Shown here: positions 17,594 to 27,082 of the stretch, piece by piece
Position numbering within the stretch: position 1 is the first letter of the stretch
Layout of the letters: every line of letters starts with the position of its first letter
Assembly: GCA_021803345.1 (NCBI GenBank)
Contig: JAJZLS010000038.1
Span: forward strand, 1-64,000
DNA from: Actinomycetes bacterium
GTDB taxonomy: Bacteria > Actinomycetota > Acidimicrobiia > Acidimicrobiales > Acidimicrobiaceae
Direction: 5' to 3'
Length of the DNA: 64,000 bases
Translations under genes and position numbers: made by a program
The notes under the pieces: generated by a model
Seen by the model: only the letters and a program-made list of their open reading frames with translations
Database searches by the model: none
Told to the model about the DNA's origin: nothing

Positions 17594-18569
17594 CTGATCC
17601 TCCTATTCTATTAGGCTTCTGACTTCGGGTATTTTCCAAGCGTTGGCGCCACTCGATGCCCTTCACAGCTGCCACAAATGCCTGGTTCACTGGAGTCGGC
17701 ACACCATAGCGATTACCTAGTCGTACGACTGCGCCGTTTATAACATCTATCTCGGTGGGCTGGCAAGCCTCGATACTCTGCAACATTGACGCTTTGAAAT
17801 CCGGTGCCAAACGACTTTTGGCATTGTTCCAAATAACCTCAGTATCTCGAATCGAAAGGTGAACTCCGATGGAGTCAGCCACTTCAATGGCCTCGTCTAC
17901 CGCCCTGAAGACAGTCTGTCTTATCTCTTGAATTTGATACAGGTCGCCATAAGGGAGGCCGGTAATTGCACTTATAGCCCCAGTGGCCACATTGACCAAC
18001 AATTTATCCCAAATCGCTCCGAGGATATTCGTAGTTGCATGGGTTACTATTCTGGCACGGTTAAATAGCTCGGAGATATCTGCTATTCGAGTGCTAGTTG
18101 AACCATCAAACTCGCCAATTACCGTAGTCTTACCAGCAAGTCCGATCGAGATTTGACCCGGTCCTGTTGAAACGCTCCCAACATAGGTTTTTCCCCCGAT
18201 GACACGGCTCTCCCCCACCGCATCTGTGATGATTTCCTCATTTCCAACACCATTTTGAAGCGAAAGCACCGCACTATTTGGCTTCAGGATCGGCAATATC
18301 CTTTCCACTGCGTGTGCAGTCTGCGTTGACTTTACAAGCACGATAGCTAAATCAACTGCCTCACACGCGTTGATATCAAAAGCTGCAGGTACCTTAACTA
18401 TCCTTGACTCAGTGGCATTTTCGCTCACCTCCAACCCTTGGCTAACAAGTAGTTCTACGTGATCTTTACGTTCACTCAAAAGAACAACATCAGTGCCAGA
18501 TTCAAAAAGCAAGGCGGCAAAAGCACTCCCAAGTGCCCCGGCTCCAACTACGGCAACCTTAATTCCCAT
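17586..18569 (-). CDS. 2-Dehydropantoate 2-reductase family protein (PanE/ApbA-like)
   Basis: 327 residues. The N-terminal Rossmann fold has GAGALGS (9-15), and NADP-type features follow with LVKSTQT (conserved Lys) and LQNGVGNEE. The C-terminal helical domain has IWDKLLVNVATGAISAITG (catalytic Lys and Asn) and PTEIDVINGAVVRLG (substrate-binding Glu and Asn), all typical of ketopantoate reductases. The classical reaction is NADPH-dependent reduction of 2-dehydropantoate to pantoate, but many paralogues in catabolic clusters act on other branched 2-oxo or hydroxy acids. Coupling to a VOC gene and nearness to an acyl-CoA dehydrogenase favour a catabolic paralogue here; no panB, panC or panD is present in the window. 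Confidence 0.85.
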   Translation of the reverse strand: MGIKVAVVGAGALGSAFAALLFESGTDVVLLSERKDHVELLVSQGLEVSENATESRIVKVPAAFDINACEAVDLAIVLVKSTQTAHAVERILPILKPNSAVLSLQNGVGNEEIITDAVGESRVIGGKTYVGSVSTGPGQISIGLAGKTTVIGEFDGSTSTRIADISELFNRARIVTHATTNILGAIWDKLLVNVATGAISAITGLPYGDLYQIQEIRQTVFRAVDEAIEVADSIGVHLSIRDTEVIWNNAKSRLAPDFKASMLQSIEACQPTEIDVINGAVVRLGNRYGVPTPVNQAFVAAVKGIEWRQRLENTRSQKPNRIGGSVD

Positions 18570-18813
18570 CGCCCCTCAAAATAATTCTCCCGCCCTAATC
18601 CGATCGCCACCATTCAAGCCCCAGACGATAAACGTCCAATTCTACCTGGCGCAGAGGTTCCGGAATCAAACTGGTCTAATCCATCTTGTGGAATACTCAC
18701 TCCATCTACCAGAACATAATGATACCATAACACTGTGGCAAAGCAACATTAAATTGACGACATGCACAAGATACAAGCAGCTGCGTCTCGCTCCTACTCA
18801 ACAATTACTAGAT

Positions 18814-20004
18814 TCATCCTGTCCAGGCACCAGACCACAGTCCATCAAACAATTTGCTACCACTATTAAGCGTGCTTCTCGCAATCACCAGGCGATGAAT
18901 TTCAGAAGTTCCGTCATATATGCGTCCGATTCGAAGGTCGCGATAGTAACGCTCAATGGGTAAATCCTTGCAATAACCCATTCCACCGAATATCTGTACC
19001 GCTCTATCTGCAACTTTATTAGCAACCTCGGTGGCATGAACTTTGACCATTGAGATCCAGTCACGGGCATCCTTTCCCCGATCGATCTCCCATGCAGCCC
19101 GCAGTAAAAGGAGTCTGGCTGAATTAATTTCAATCACGCTGTCGGCTATCATCTGCTGGATCATTTGAAATTCACCGATTGGCTGACCAAACTGCTTGCG
19201 CCCGTTTGCATATTCCACCGCAAGATTGAGAACGTGGCTTGCTTTCCCAATGCTCCTGGCACCAACTTGACCCAGCCTAACCCGACCTAGCGTAGTCAAG
19301 ATCTGGCGCATTCCTGTTCCCAACTCACCCAGGAGATTTACCCTTTCCAGTCTCACCTGATCAAAAAATAATTCCACATGGCTAGTGCCGCGTAGCCCCA
19401 TCATTTTTTGATCCCTACCAAGGCTAAGTCCCGGCGAGTCCTTATCAACTAAAAATAGGGAGATACCCTTGTTACCCTTGGATTTATCAGTAACCGCCGA
19501 AACCACAAAATAATCGGAATACGCACCATCGCTAATGAAGTGCTTACCTCCAGTCAACGTCCATCCGTCGCCTTTGAGCTCCGCTCTGGTGGCAATCGCG
19601 GCAGCATCAGATCCAGCACCTGGCTCAGTAATCGCTATCGAGCATGTGCGGATTCCCCTAACTGTTGGCAATAGCCAGCGTTGGCGTTGGACTTGGTCGC
19701 AAGCAAACAAAACCTCGTAAACATTCCCAAAAGCCCGGCGCACCAAGATGTCACTAGTATGGCCAAACTGCTCCTCAACTAGCATCGTCTCAACAGCTGA
19801 AAGCCCGGCCCCACCTAGCTCCTCAGGCACATTCATGGCGTAGAGACCAAGTGCCGAAGACTTCTCAAAGATTCTCTTAGCGTCCTGCTCCTTTAAAATC
19901 CCACTCTCTTCGACCTCATCTTCCAGAGGTTTCAACTCTGCATCGATAAAACGCCGTACCATTCGAATAAGTTCCTGGTGCTCGTATGCGACTGAAAATT
20001 CCAT
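18814..20004 (-). CDS. Acyl-CoA dehydrogenase
   Basis: 396 residues, full length for a soluble acyl-CoA dehydrogenase. The FAD/substrate segment is SIAITEPGAGSDAAAI, the beta-domain has GGKHFISDGAYSDY, and the C-terminal helices include FGGMGYCKDLPIERYYRD and RIGRIYDGTSEIHRLVIARS. At the position of the catalytic base (Glu in the usual YEGT) this protein has Asp (about 364, YDGT), a conservative change seen in some family branches. It removes two hydrogens from an acyl-CoA to give the 2-enoyl-CoA, passing electrons to ETF. It belongs to the minus-strand catabolic run between the MFS transporter and the PanE-like reductase; the chain type is not predictable. Confidence 0.92.
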   Translation of the reverse strand: MEFSVAYEHQELIRMVRRFIDAELKPLEDEVEESGILKEQDAKRIFEKSSALGLYAMNVPEELGGAGLSAVETMLVEEQFGHTSDILVRRAFGNVYEVLFACDQVQRQRWLLPTVRGIRTCSIAITEPGAGSDAAAIATRAELKGDGWTLTGGKHFISDGAYSDYFVVSAVTDKSKGNKGISLFLVDKDSPGLSLGRDQKMMGLRGTSHVELFFDQVRLERVNLLGELGTGMRQILTTLGRVRLGQVGARSIGKASHVLNLAVEYANGRKQFGQPIGEFQMIQQMIADSVIEINSARLLLLRAAWEIDRGKDARDWISMVKVHATEVANKVADRAVQIFGGMGYCKDLPIERYYRDLRIGRIYDGTSEIHRLVIARSTLNSGSKLFDGLWSGAWTG

Positions 20005-20165
20005 TTCATGTAACCCCTAACTCTCATACCTTAAGCCAATAAGGCACTCCTCAACTAATCGATTTGTCATATCAGATTGAAATAACTTCTGCCCAGGACA
20101 GTCGGCTTCTTCCTTGTATCAATCCATAACCTCAACGAGTGCTCAATCAAATATTTGTCTTTCAC

Positions 20166-21392
20166 TTAATGGTAACTAGGTGAAGTCAGAGATAACTTCT
20201 TGCTGGTAAACCATAATAAAATCCCAAGAAAAGCCGTAGCAGCAGCGATAAATTCGAGAGCTACGCTATAACCAAAATTACCTATGACCAAACCCACGAG
20301 TATTGGGAACAGTACAGACACCATGCTTATAGAAGTAAATAGACTTGCATTTGCCTTGGAAAGACTGCGGGGATCGACACCACGGGCTACCAGCGATATC
20401 GTTAGAGGAAAAAGCAATCCATGAGGAATTCCTAGAATCGCAACAATAATGAATAACTCTCCTTCCCGGTCACCTAAAGCCAGCGCTAATATCGCTACTA
20501 CCATCAATACCGCACAGAATTTCAACAACCCAAATGTCCTATGCGTCTGCGGCCTAATCACCAGGTAAATCCTGATCAAAAATGATACCGAGAAAAAGGT
20601 TGTAAATATTAACTGTGCCGACGAAGTAGATACATGGTAATTTGTACGTGCAATCAGGACTCCAAATGTGATGAAGGCAATGAAGGGAACCTGATTTATA
20701 AGTTGCCCAATAATAGCCAGTCGAAGTAGAAGATTCCCTCGAAGCGATGGAGCCGGGCTCTGTTGAATAGAATCGGACTGGTGCAAGAACTGTACTTCAC
20801 CACTTCTAAATATTGAGATGGCAACAGCTGCACTTGCTAAACCAAACGGAACCAGCAAAAGCAGTGCAGTGCGAAATGACCCACCTTCAAGCTTCAAGAT
20901 ACCTGACTCAATAGCTGGACCAATAGCCAAGCTTCCGCTTAAAGCAACAGTAAACGCAGTTAAAGCTCGGTCGCGGGAGATTCCTTTCAACCTTCCAGCC
21001 AAAGTGGAGAGTAACGGCATACATAGGCCACTTGAAATCCCCAGAAAAATCGACGAGATCAGGTAGCCAGCCAAACTGTCGCTTACACTCAAAAGTACGA
21101 AAGACAGCGAAAGGAGGCCGAGACCGATTACTAGAAGAGCTGGAAGCCTTTCAGTGCGTATCTTAGAAGTAAGGAGTAGATTTGAAAGCACCATCACAAT
21201 TCCTGAGATGGTTACCACCAGGCCAATTACCGACGTACTGATATGCAATACGTCATGACCGTATGGCGCAAACGATGTTTGCATGGCATTCTCGCCTGCC
21301 CTAAACAAAGCGGTAGTTATAAGCAGAGGAGCAAGAGCACCAACCCCAACCAACACTTTTACTTTTGTTGTAAAAACCCTTGCATTGCTCAC
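20166..21392 (-). CDS. Major facilitator superfamily transporter
   Basis: 408 residues with about 12 predicted membrane helices arranged as two six-helix bundles separated by a polar loop near residues 205-225 (EVQFLHQSDSIQQSPAPS). Short basic loops such as RLKGISRDRAL between helices 4 and 5 fit the MFS. Direction and substrate cannot be assigned. It sits between the ABC importer genes and the acyl-CoA dehydrogenase, with 284 bp separating it from the permease gene, so it may form a separate transcription unit with the downstream acyl-CoA genes and take up or export their substrate. Confidence 0.85.
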   Translation of the reverse strand: MSNARVFTTKVKVLVGVGALAPLLITTALFRAGENAMQTSFAPYGHDVLHISTSVIGLVVTISGIVMVLSNLLLTSKIRTERLPALLVIGLGLLSLSFVLLSVSDSLAGYLISSIFLGISSGLCMPLLSTLAGRLKGISRDRALTAFTVALSGSLAIGPAIESGILKLEGGSFRTALLLLVPFGLASAAVAISIFRSGEVQFLHQSDSIQQSPAPSLRGNLLLRLAIIGQLINQVPFIAFITFGVLIARTNYHVSTSSAQLIFTTFFSVSFLIRIYLVIRPQTHRTFGLLKFCAVLMVVAILALALGDREGELFIIVAILGIPHGLLFPLTISLVARGVDPRSLSKANASLFTSISMVSVLFPILVGLVIGNFGYSVALEFIAAATAFLGILLWFTSKKLSLTSPSYH

Positions 21393-21676
21393 ATCACAGC
21401 TCTATTTCGGTATCATTCTCTGCCGGGGCCTGGCGTGCAAACCTAAGTGATTACACAATCGACCAACCAGCGGTGACAACAAACCCAAAAAAATGTTCGG
21501 GCCTAAATCACAAATTGAGGATTAGTCAAATTGATCTAAGGACTGACAGTGGTCTGCATCAGAAACTGGCAAAAAACTTATCTGAATACGAGAGAAAAAG
21601 TTCTAACAAAAATCCTATACCTTCGTGACCTTACAATCGGGAGGAGCCTCATCCGCTAGTCGGTCAGGGCGAGTTA

Positions 21677-22714
21677 CTACTTCGCTGCCTTACGCTTAGC
21701 CCTTAGCTGATCCATGTAAACGGCTGCCACTAAAACGGCACCAACAGCAACTTCCTGCCAGAACGGAGGAACATTGATAACAATCAATCCAGTGAGTAGC
21801 ACCGCAATAATCCCGGTGCCAAATACAGTTCCAAGAATCGTTCCTCTTCCCCCGAATAGACTCGTACCACCGATTACCACTGCGGCAATCGCGCTCAGGT
21901 TATCAGTGCTGCCAGAAGTTGGCGAAGCGGCACCAAGTCGAGACATAACTATGAGCCCTGCCACTCCTGACAGTAAGCCAGCCAAAATATATACTTTGAA
22001 CAAGTGGAACTTATGATTAATCCCAGCTCTTACAACTGCCTCTGTGGAGTCCCCGATGCTAAGGGTGTAGCGCCCAAACCTAGTCTTTCCTAACAACAGA
22101 GCACAAAAAACGGTAATTATTGCGCCAATCAGAACCGGCAAAGGTATCCAGCCAAAAATGTTGTAGTTGCCCATCTTTGCTATTGAAGAAGGTATGGACG
22201 ATATTTCCTGACCGTTGTTGATAATCAGGGCTAAACCAGTGGCCATCCCCAAAGTACCTAAAGTCACTACGAAGGATGGAACATCTGCCCAGGCCACAAG
22301 TGCCCCATTTATGGCCCCAATCACCATTCCCACGATGAGAGTAACCACAAATCCAACTACTACAACCTCTACCGCAGCACCATGGGAGTAAGCCATATGC
22401 GACATCACCCAAGCACCGACCATTGCCGAAAATCCAAGAATTGCCCCAACGGAAAGATCGATTCCAGCAGTACAGATCACAAAGGTTTCACCCAACGCAA
22501 CAAGTAACACCTCAAGACCAGTGTTAGATGTGTTCAACCAGCTTGCTCTGGATAAAAAGGCATGATTCTTCAGTCCAAATCCCACTATCAGCAGTAGTAG
22601 GAATCCTCCCATCCAGATGTCCCGGGTCCGAGCCCGCAATCCAGAAGCATATTTTTCCCCTTCCGGCTGTTCGGGCAGCTGCGGTACCGTGAGGTCTTCG
22701 ACGTTTGCAACCAT
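21677..22714 (-). CDS. Ribose/fructose-type ABC transporter permease (RbsC/FrcC-like)
   Basis: 345 residues, strongly hydrophobic, with about 8-10 membrane helices. Family signatures include GLEVLLVALGETFVICTAGIDLSVGAILG (only partly needed: the ETFVI-TAGIDLSVG core), GAINGALVAWADVPSFVVTLGT and GTSLFGGRGTILGTVFG. It forms the membrane channel of a carbohydrate importer of the CUT2 class. The gene begins 3 bp after the ATPase gene ends and shares its direction, forming an import cassette with the ATPase and the lipoprotein upstream. Sugar or polyol substrate not determinable. Confidence 0.92.
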   Translation of the reverse strand: MVANVEDLTVPQLPEQPEGEKYASGLRARTRDIWMGGFLLLLIVGFGLKNHAFLSRASWLNTSNTGLEVLLVALGETFVICTAGIDLSVGAILGFSAMVGAWVMSHMAYSHGAAVEVVVVGFVVTLIVGMVIGAINGALVAWADVPSFVVTLGTLGMATGLALIINNGQEISSIPSSIAKMGNYNIFGWIPLPVLIGAIITVFCALLLGKTRFGRYTLSIGDSTEAVVRAGINHKFHLFKVYILAGLLSGVAGLIVMSRLGAASPTSGSTDNLSAIAAVVIGGTSLFGGRGTILGTVFGTGIIAVLLTGLIVINVPPFWQEVAVGAVLVAAVYMDQLRAKRKAAK

Positions 22715-22717
22715 TGC

Positions 22718-23548
22718 TTACTTACCACCCTCAGGAGCGAACTCCGCCTCAAATTTAGCTCCGGTAATGTAACCAACCAGGTTTTCACTGGTCAATTCAT
22801 CTTTCTGAAGAGTCTTTACTACTGAGCCCAACCTCAAGACCACAGCCCGATCACAGACAGACATCACGTCCTGCATCTGATGGCTGATGAAGATAACCGC
22901 GATTCCCTCGTCCCTGACTCTTTTGATCAGATCCAAAACCTCAGCCTGTTGTCTTACTCCCAGGGCGCTAGTTGGCTCATCCAGCAACAGCACCTTAGAA
23001 GTCCATGCCGCAGCCCTGGCAATGGCCAGCGCCTGACGCTGTCCACCGGAGAGCTCCCTTGTGGCCAATCGTACATTAGGAATTCTGGTCCCAAGCCTTT
23101 CCAGCTCTTTGCGTGTGTGTTGGGCCATGGCTTTGGTATTCAACCAACCAAATTTTCTACCCAGCCACGAATCAGAGATAATCTCACGGCCCAGAAAGAA
23201 ATTGCTGACAACGTCTCCCTGTGAGGTTAGGGCAAGGTCTTGGTAAACAGTGGATATCCCAGCTTCCTTAGCTGCACGCGGTGAGGCAAATTCAACCACT
23301 TCTCCATCCAGCTGGATAACACCTTCAGAGGGCTGGCTGGCACCAGCGAGGATCTTAAGCAGAGTGGATTTACCAGCTCCGTTATCTCCTACCAGCCCTA
23401 ACACTTCTCCCGCGTCCACTTCGAGACTGACACCTTTGAGAGCATGGACTCCGCCAAAGTACTTGCTAACATCACGAACTGCCAATCGTGCTGTCACGCC
23501 GTGTCCCCTCTCATCAACAATCTCGGTTGCATACTGCATAGTGATCAC
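22718..23548 (-). CDS. CUT2-type ABC transporter ATP-binding protein, single-domain (FrcA-like)
   Basis: 276 residues with one ABC cassette: Walker A GDNGAGKSTL (about 54-63), Q-loop YQDLAL, signature LSGGQRQALAIARA, Walker B KVLLLDEPTSALG and the switch His in VIFISHQMQD. Most ribose-type ATPases (RbsA) are tandem duplications of about 500 residues; this one is a half-size FrcA-like subunit that would act as a homodimer. It energises uptake through the RbsC-like permease. It is separated from the substrate-binding lipoprotein gene by 236 bp that contain a strong hairpin, suggesting lower expression than the lipoprotein. Confidence 0.93.
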   Translation of the reverse strand: MITMQYATEIVDERGHGVTARLAVRDVSKYFGGVHALKGVSLEVDAGEVLGLVGDNGAGKSTLLKILAGASQPSEGVIQLDGEVVEFASPRAAKEAGISTVYQDLALTSQGDVVSNFFLGREIISDSWLGRKFGWLNTKAMAQHTRKELERLGTRIPNVRLATRELSGGQRQALAIARAAAWTSKVLLLDEPTSALGVRQQAEVLDLIKRVRDEGIAVIFISHQMQDVMSVCDRAVVLRLGSVVKTLQKDELTSENLVGYITGAKFEAEFAPEGGK

Positions 23549-23714
23549 TTGACTACTCCTGAAATATTAGATATTTCCGCCTGACAGCGCTGCAGGTAAT
23601 TTTGTTTTCCAATTTCCACTAAAGGAATTGGCTCGAGCGACAAATGATTCAGTTTCGAAAATGAGGTTCTCTGCTCAGTCATATTGGAACTATCTATATC
23701 AAATCTCTTTGAAA

Positions 23715-23759
23715 AGCAGTCCTGCACCCAAAACTTATCGAATTAGCTACAGGACTGCT
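23715..23759 (-). terminator. Intercistronic stem-loop downstream of the substrate-binding lipoprotein gene
   Basis: Perfect 10-bp inverted repeat, AGCAGTCCTG (23715-23724) and CAGGACTGCT (23750-23759), with a 25-nt loop. It begins 26 bp beyond the lipoprotein stop codon and, on the minus strand, is followed by a short T run (TTTTC from the last stem base). It probably acts as a partial terminator or 3' stabiliser that gives more binding protein than ATPase and permease. Confidence 0.6.
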
Positions 23760-23784
23760 GATCAAATGGTTACTTACTAAACTC

Positions 23785-24828
23785 CTACAGCTTGTAGAAG
23801 TACTTGGCGTAGCTTGACTGGTTCGCCTCGGCGCTAGTGATCAGCACGTCTGGTAGCTGAATCTTCGCCTGAATTGACGAAGTCTTCCCAGTCAGGTGGT
23901 CATACGCGAACTGTGCCGCATATTTCCCCTCTTGTGTCGGCTGCTGAGCTACAGTAGCAGCAATGCCACCAGACTTAAGGAGCTTGACAGTGTTGGGTCC
24001 AGCATCGAAGCCCACGTTGATGACTTTCGAGGCATTACCATCTGAAGCTAATGCTGCCGCAGCACCCTCAGCACCGGTACCAGATACAGAATAAATGGCG
24101 GTAATCCCTGGGTGAGCCAGAAGCAGAGAGTTCACTGCCGTGGTACTTGCCGATACTGACTGACCAGTGTATTGAACAGCGTCCACCTTGATATTTGGAT
24201 ATTTGGCCTTGAGTTCGTTCTCAAAACCCTGGACTCTTTCAACCTGAGTGCTAGCAGTAGCTGAAAGGCTCAAAATTGCAACCTGGCCACTACCGTTTAG
24301 CTTCTGGCCAATAAAATCAGCTGCGAGTTTGCCACCTTGAAGGTTGTCAGTTGTTATCTGGCTGATTATGTTTGAAGTGTTCTGGAGTGTGGTGTCAGTA
24401 GTAATCACCGACACGCCTTCACTCTCACACGTCTGCACTGCAGATTCGAGCGCTACCGGATCGGTTGGCGACAAAACCAATACATTTGGATGCTTAGTGC
24501 AAACCCCTTCCACGATGGGAATCTGTGCAGATGGGCTAAACTGGGCAGCCCCTTGGTATGAGTAGCTCATTCCAAGTTTCTGAGCCTCCGCCTTCATTCC
24601 GTCTGATAATGATGTATAAAATGCCACTCCAGTGGCTCCCGGCACATAAGCAATCGAGTACTTATGAGCTGAAGATGACGCAGCCGACGAAGTTGTCGCT
24701 GCTGTGGTTGATGAACTACTGCTAGATGACGAAGATCCACAAGCTGCCAGTAGAACTGCCAAAGCAGCCACCGGAACAGCGGTGAATAAACGATGCCTAG
24801 TTGCCCTGCGGCTAATCTTTATCATCAA
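23785..24828 (-). CDS. Sugar ABC transporter substrate-binding lipoprotein (periplasmic-binding-protein 1-like)
   Basis: 347 residues. A basic start (KISRRATRHR) and hydrophobic segment lead to the lipobox LLAAC (Cys about 30), so the mature protein is a membrane-anchored lipoprotein, followed by a long Ser/Thr/Ala linker. The core is a RbsB-like two-lobe binding protein: KYSIAYVPGATGVAFYTSL, VLVLSPTDPVALESAV, TTDNLQGGKLAADFI, GQVAILSLSATAS and the inter-lobe segment VINVGFDAGPNTVKLL. It captures the ligand outside the cell and delivers it to the downstream ATPase/permease. Ligand unknown; the context of aldehyde, alcohol and ThDP enzymes suggests a sugar, polyol or small hydroxylated acid. 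Confidence 0.93.
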   Translation of the reverse strand: MMIKISRRATRHRLFTAVPVAALAVLLAACGSSSSSSSSSTTAATTSSAASSSAHKYSIAYVPGATGVAFYTSLSDGMKAEAQKLGMSYSYQGAAQFSPSAQIPIVEGVCTKHPNVLVLSPTDPVALESAVQTCESEGVSVITTDTTLQNTSNIISQITTDNLQGGKLAADFIGQKLNGSGQVAILSLSATASTQVERVQGFENELKAKYPNIKVDAVQYTGQSVSASTTAVNSLLLAHPGITAIYSVSGTGAEGAAAALASDGNASKVINVGFDAGPNTVKLLKSGGIAATVAQQPTQEGKYAAQFAYDHLTGKTSSIQAKIQLPDVLITSAEANQSSYAKYFYKL

Positions 24829-24881
24829 AATTTCCCTCTCCTAAAATGCTAAATAATAATCATCAATTAACTGAACGTTGC

Positions 24882-25256
24882 TTAAGCTTTTGGAAGGTCG
24901 CCGTGCGGACCATATAACCATATGAGCCACAAAGGTTCTCTTCCGGTATTGATATGCTGATGCCATTTACCCTTCTCCATATACATGAACGTATGCTCTG
25001 CAAATGGAGTACGATCTCCATTTTCAAGCAGCACCTCGCCGTGCCCCTTGACGATGAAATCGATCTCTTCCGACTCTGGATGGTTGTGCCATGATGATGA
25101 CTCACCTGGCTCGAAGATTGTAAGACCCGCATTTAGGAACTCGGTGTTCATCAGGTCTTTACCAGCTACCCGAAAAACCTTTCTGCGGAAACCTTCCTCG
25201 TCGAGACCCAACCAAAGCTGCTCTCCCTCACTGAATGGATCAATCACATGTGTCAT
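24882..25256 (-). CDS. Small cupin-domain protein
   Basis: 124 residues forming one cupin barrel. Cupin motif 1 is SSWHNHPESEEIDFIVKGHGEV (metal ligands His, His and Glu in HNHPESEE) and motif 2 is TFMYMEKGKWHQHINTG (His). Cupins of this size may be isomerases, lyases, dioxygenases or non-catalytic ligand sensors. It lies between the ThDP enzyme and the sugar-binding lipoprotein, all in one direction, so an isomerase or lyase step on the imported compound is plausible. No specific reaction can be inferred. Confidence 0.85.
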   Translation of the reverse strand: MTHVIDPFSEGEQLWLGLDEEGFRRKVFRVAGKDLMNTEFLNAGLTIFEPGESSSWHNHPESEEIDFIVKGHGEVLLENGDRTPFAEHTFMYMEKGKWHQHINTGREPLWLIWLYGPHGDLPKA

Positions 25257-25295
25257 TTTCTTCTCCCTATCGCTTTACTGTTATTTCTGTTAATT

Positions 25296-27080
25296 TCAAT
25301 CAAAAAATCTTCCTTGGTATATATCGTTGATGTTCCAGTGACCCGGAGTAGGAACTGGCTCATTCACCATAGGCACATCAAGCAGAGCTGGCCTTCTACC
25401 TGCTATTGCCTTTGAAAGAGCAATCTTGAATTCATCCGGTGAAGAAATCGAATATCCATCTGCCCCACAGCTCCGTGCATAGGCTGCAAAGTCAGGTGAA
25501 TAGGGAGTTCCCTCGGGATCAGTGAAGGTAGTTCCAAAACTGTGACCATAGTTTGAATGCTCTAGATCCGCAATTGTTCCATGAGCCCGATTGTTCATAA
25601 CTACCCAGATCACGGGTACGCCATGCTCTACGGCGGTGGGCACAGAAGGTAGCTGCGCACTCATTCCTCCGTCTCCGATTAGGGCAATAACTACTTTCCC
25701 GGGTTGCGCTATCTGCACCCCTATAGCCGCCGCTGGTCCAAATCCCATGGTTGACGCACCGCCAGGCGTTATGAACCTCCCTTGAGTAGGGAGCTTGTAG
25801 CACTGGGCCACACCATTCTTGTTCCACCCAACATCTGTTACCAAAATTGCGTCACTTGGGAGAGTCTCAAGCAAGTCTTTCAGGATCCGCTCTGGTCGCA
25901 ATGGGAAATTATCGCTTGACCCACGCTCCCTGGTCCCTTGCCATAGCGCCTCCCTGGAATGTTTGATTTGATCCCTTAACTGGGTCCGGGATTTTGGATC
26001 TGACACGTTTGCGATTAACCCAGCAACCGCTACAAGAGTTTCGGTTGCATCCGCAACCACACCTAAGCTCACCGGATAATTTCTGCCAATCTCATCCGGA
26101 TCCAAATCCACTTGGATTAATTTGGTAGGAGGCATCTTCCAGGTGTATTCCGGCATCCAGCTACTTGAGTCGGTCTCAGCAAACCTTGTGCCGATCGCAA
26201 AAACTAGATCAGCATTTCTGCAGTAGTCATTAGTGAGTTCTAGGCCCCAGAAACCAGTCATTCCGAGCAACAAAGGATGGTCATCAGGCACCGCCCCCTT
26301 GCCCATAAGTGAATGCGCAATTGGAATATCCAAATGCTCAGCAATCTTGAGAAGAGAGTCGAGTCCGGCCGCGGTCCTAACTCCTCCACCTACATAAATT
26401 AATGGCCTCTCAGCTGAAGATAACATGGCCGCTATTTGTTCGGCAATCCCTGCACCGAGTCCCGCTGGGTGGGACTCGGTGGGCAGGGGGGGGATCTGAG
26501 AAAAGCTGTCTGAAATCTTGCGTGAAAAAAGGTCCATGGGAACATTGAGGAGAACCGCTCCGGGCCTTCCTGTGGTGGCGGTCCAAAATGCCCGTTCAGT
26601 AAACCTTGGGAGGTCGTCAACCCGCTGGACATTCCAGGCCCTTTTAACAAATGGGCGATAGATGTCTGCCTGAGACGCGTTGTTGTGGATATTTATCTCC
26701 TGATGCGGATGCCTGCCCTGGTAATAGCTTGGAACATCTCCAGCAATTGCAATCAGTGGCACTGAATCAAGAGCAGCGGTATATACCCCAGTTGCTGCGT
26801 TGATCATGCCAGGGCCTACATGTGAAAGTAACACCCCTGGTTTGCCAGAAGCCCTGGCATATCCATCAGCAGCGTGGGCCGCAGCCTGTTCATGCCGGTT
26901 GATAATGAATTTAATACTGCTCCTACTAAGCGCATCAAGCACAGCAATGTTCGTGTGCCCACAAAGACCAAAGACGTATTCAACCCCATACAACTCGAGC
27001 TGGGCGACCAATACTTCCGCTCCTGTGAGCTGATTGACTGGCTTATCATGACTAGCTGGACTGGCGAAGGAAGGGGTCAT
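25296..27080 (-). CDS. Thiamine-diphosphate-dependent enzyme, acetolactate synthase-like
   Basis: 594 residues with the three-domain layout of the acetolactate synthase/2-oxoacid decarboxylase family. The N-terminal domain has the ThDP-activating Glu in INRHEQAAAHAADGYARASG. The central domain binds a dinucleotide-like ligand. The C-terminal domain has the ThDP/Mg motif starting GDGGMSAQLPS and ending VVMNN. Members decarboxylate 2-oxo acids, ligate aldehydes (acetolactate synthase, glyoxylate carboligase, sulfoacetaldehyde acetyltransferase) or cleave C-C bonds. It starts 2 bp after the dehydrogenase gene ends and is not next to an ilvN-type regulatory subunit gene, so it is unlikely to be the biosynthetic acetolactate synthase. 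Probably it cleaves or joins a carbonyl intermediate of the pathway. Confidence 0.87.
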   Translation of the reverse strand: MTPSFASPASHDKPVNQLTGAEVLVAQLELYGVEYVFGLCGHTNIAVLDALSRSSIKFIINRHEQAAAHAADGYARASGKPGVLLSHVGPGMINAATGVYTAALDSVPLIAIAGDVPSYYQGRHPHQEINIHNNASQADIYRPFVKRAWNVQRVDDLPRFTERAFWTATTGRPGAVLLNVPMDLFSRKISDSFSQIPPLPTESHPAGLGAGIAEQIAAMLSSAERPLIYVGGGVRTAAGLDSLLKIAEHLDIPIAHSLMGKGAVPDDHPLLLGMTGFWGLELTNDYCRNADLVFAIGTRFAETDSSSWMPEYTWKMPPTKLIQVDLDPDEIGRNYPVSLGVVADATETLVAVAGLIANVSDPKSRTQLRDQIKHSREALWQGTRERGSSDNFPLRPERILKDLLETLPSDAILVTDVGWNKNGVAQCYKLPTQGRFITPGGASTMGFGPAAAIGVQIAQPGKVVIALIGDGGMSAQLPSVPTAVEHGVPVIWVVMNNRAHGTIADLEHSNYGHSFGTTFTDPEGTPYSPDFAAYARSCGADGYSISSPDEFKIALSKAIAGRRPALLDVPMVNEPVPTPGHWNINDIYQGRFFD

Positions 27081-27082
27081 TT

